Part shown: positions 5,056 through 5,132 of the stretch, in pieces
How positions within the stretch are numbered: the first letter of the stretch is position 1
Layout: each line of letters opens with the position of its first letter
The notes under the pieces: model-generated
The model's database searches: none
Told to the model about the DNA's origin: nothing
What the model saw: the letters and a program-made list of their open reading frames with translations, nothing else
Origin: Flavobacteriaceae bacterium
Lineage (GTDB): Bacteria > Bacteroidota > Bacteroidia > Flavobacteriales > Flavobacteriaceae
Length of the DNA: 5,132 nucleotides
Assembly (NCBI GenBank): GCA_002401385.1
Contig: NVSY01000006.1
Coordinates: 28,407-33,538 of the forward strand
Direction of reading: 5' to 3'
Translations under genes and position numbers: made by a program

Positions 5056-5132
5056 TTAAAAAAAAAATTCCTCGACTTAATTAGTAAAAACACAACGTTT
5101 GATACATTGCACTCATATCATTTTGTTCTGAT

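Larger units (their letters stand above)
4938..5132. other. Intergenic region without a supportable gene
   Basis: About 195 bases after the terminator contain no convincing open frame on either strand. Apart from the palindrome and the small inverted repeat listed separately, I see only A/T runs. It is probably the spacer and possibly the upstream control region of a gene outside the window. Confidence 0.6.

Noticed and set aside
5081..5131. Possible tail of a minus-strand gene entering from the right edge
   Set aside because: Only 16 sense codons are open before the stop, which is expected by chance, and they show no recognisable pattern.

Overview
The window looks like chromosomal DNA from a marine-type member of the Flavobacteriia (Bacteroidetes). 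The sequence is AT-rich. Genes start without Shine-Dalgarno sites, behind A/T-rich leaders. Some upstream regions carry matches to the Bacteroidetes -7 element TAnnTTTG. Several products belong to families typical of this group: a DUF6452-like lipoprotein, a DUF6048-like outer-membrane protein and a GldL-like membrane module. All supported genes are on the + strand. I see no mobile element, CRISPR array, tRNA or rRNA.

Layout. (1) 3-566 is the 3' part of a YhcC-type radical SAM protein whose 5' end lies outside the window. (2) 678-1812 holds an overlapping pair: a surface-type lipoprotein and a predicted outer-membrane beta-barrel protein, behind a perfect TAnnTTTG match. (3) 1848-2795 encodes a complete isopenicillin-N-synthase-like Fe(II) oxygenase with an intact H-D-H and R-x-S active site, but no beta-lactam genes are nearby. 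(4) 2886-3564 is a compact cluster of three overlapping genes. It contains a 55-aa two-helix protein resembling the motor end of GldL, a 59-aa Cys-containing membrane protein that is easily missed, and a SUI1/YciH-type translation factor. (5) 3664-4536 encodes a uridine-phosphorylase-like nucleoside phosphorylase. (6) 4582-4915 holds two tandem lipoproteins of 51 and 55 aa that share a CGLTS(D/E) signature. The stop codon of the second lies inside a strong rho-independent terminator. (7) The last ~195 bases have no supportable gene but contain two short perfect inverted repeats.

Most of the window is housekeeping or conserved-hypothetical content, not an obvious defence or biosynthetic island. 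The parts most likely to be undescribed are the small proteins: the mini-GldL plus 59-aa pair coupled to the SUI1 gene, and the duplicated micro-lipoproteins. Any functional link between the separate transcription units is not shown by the sequence.
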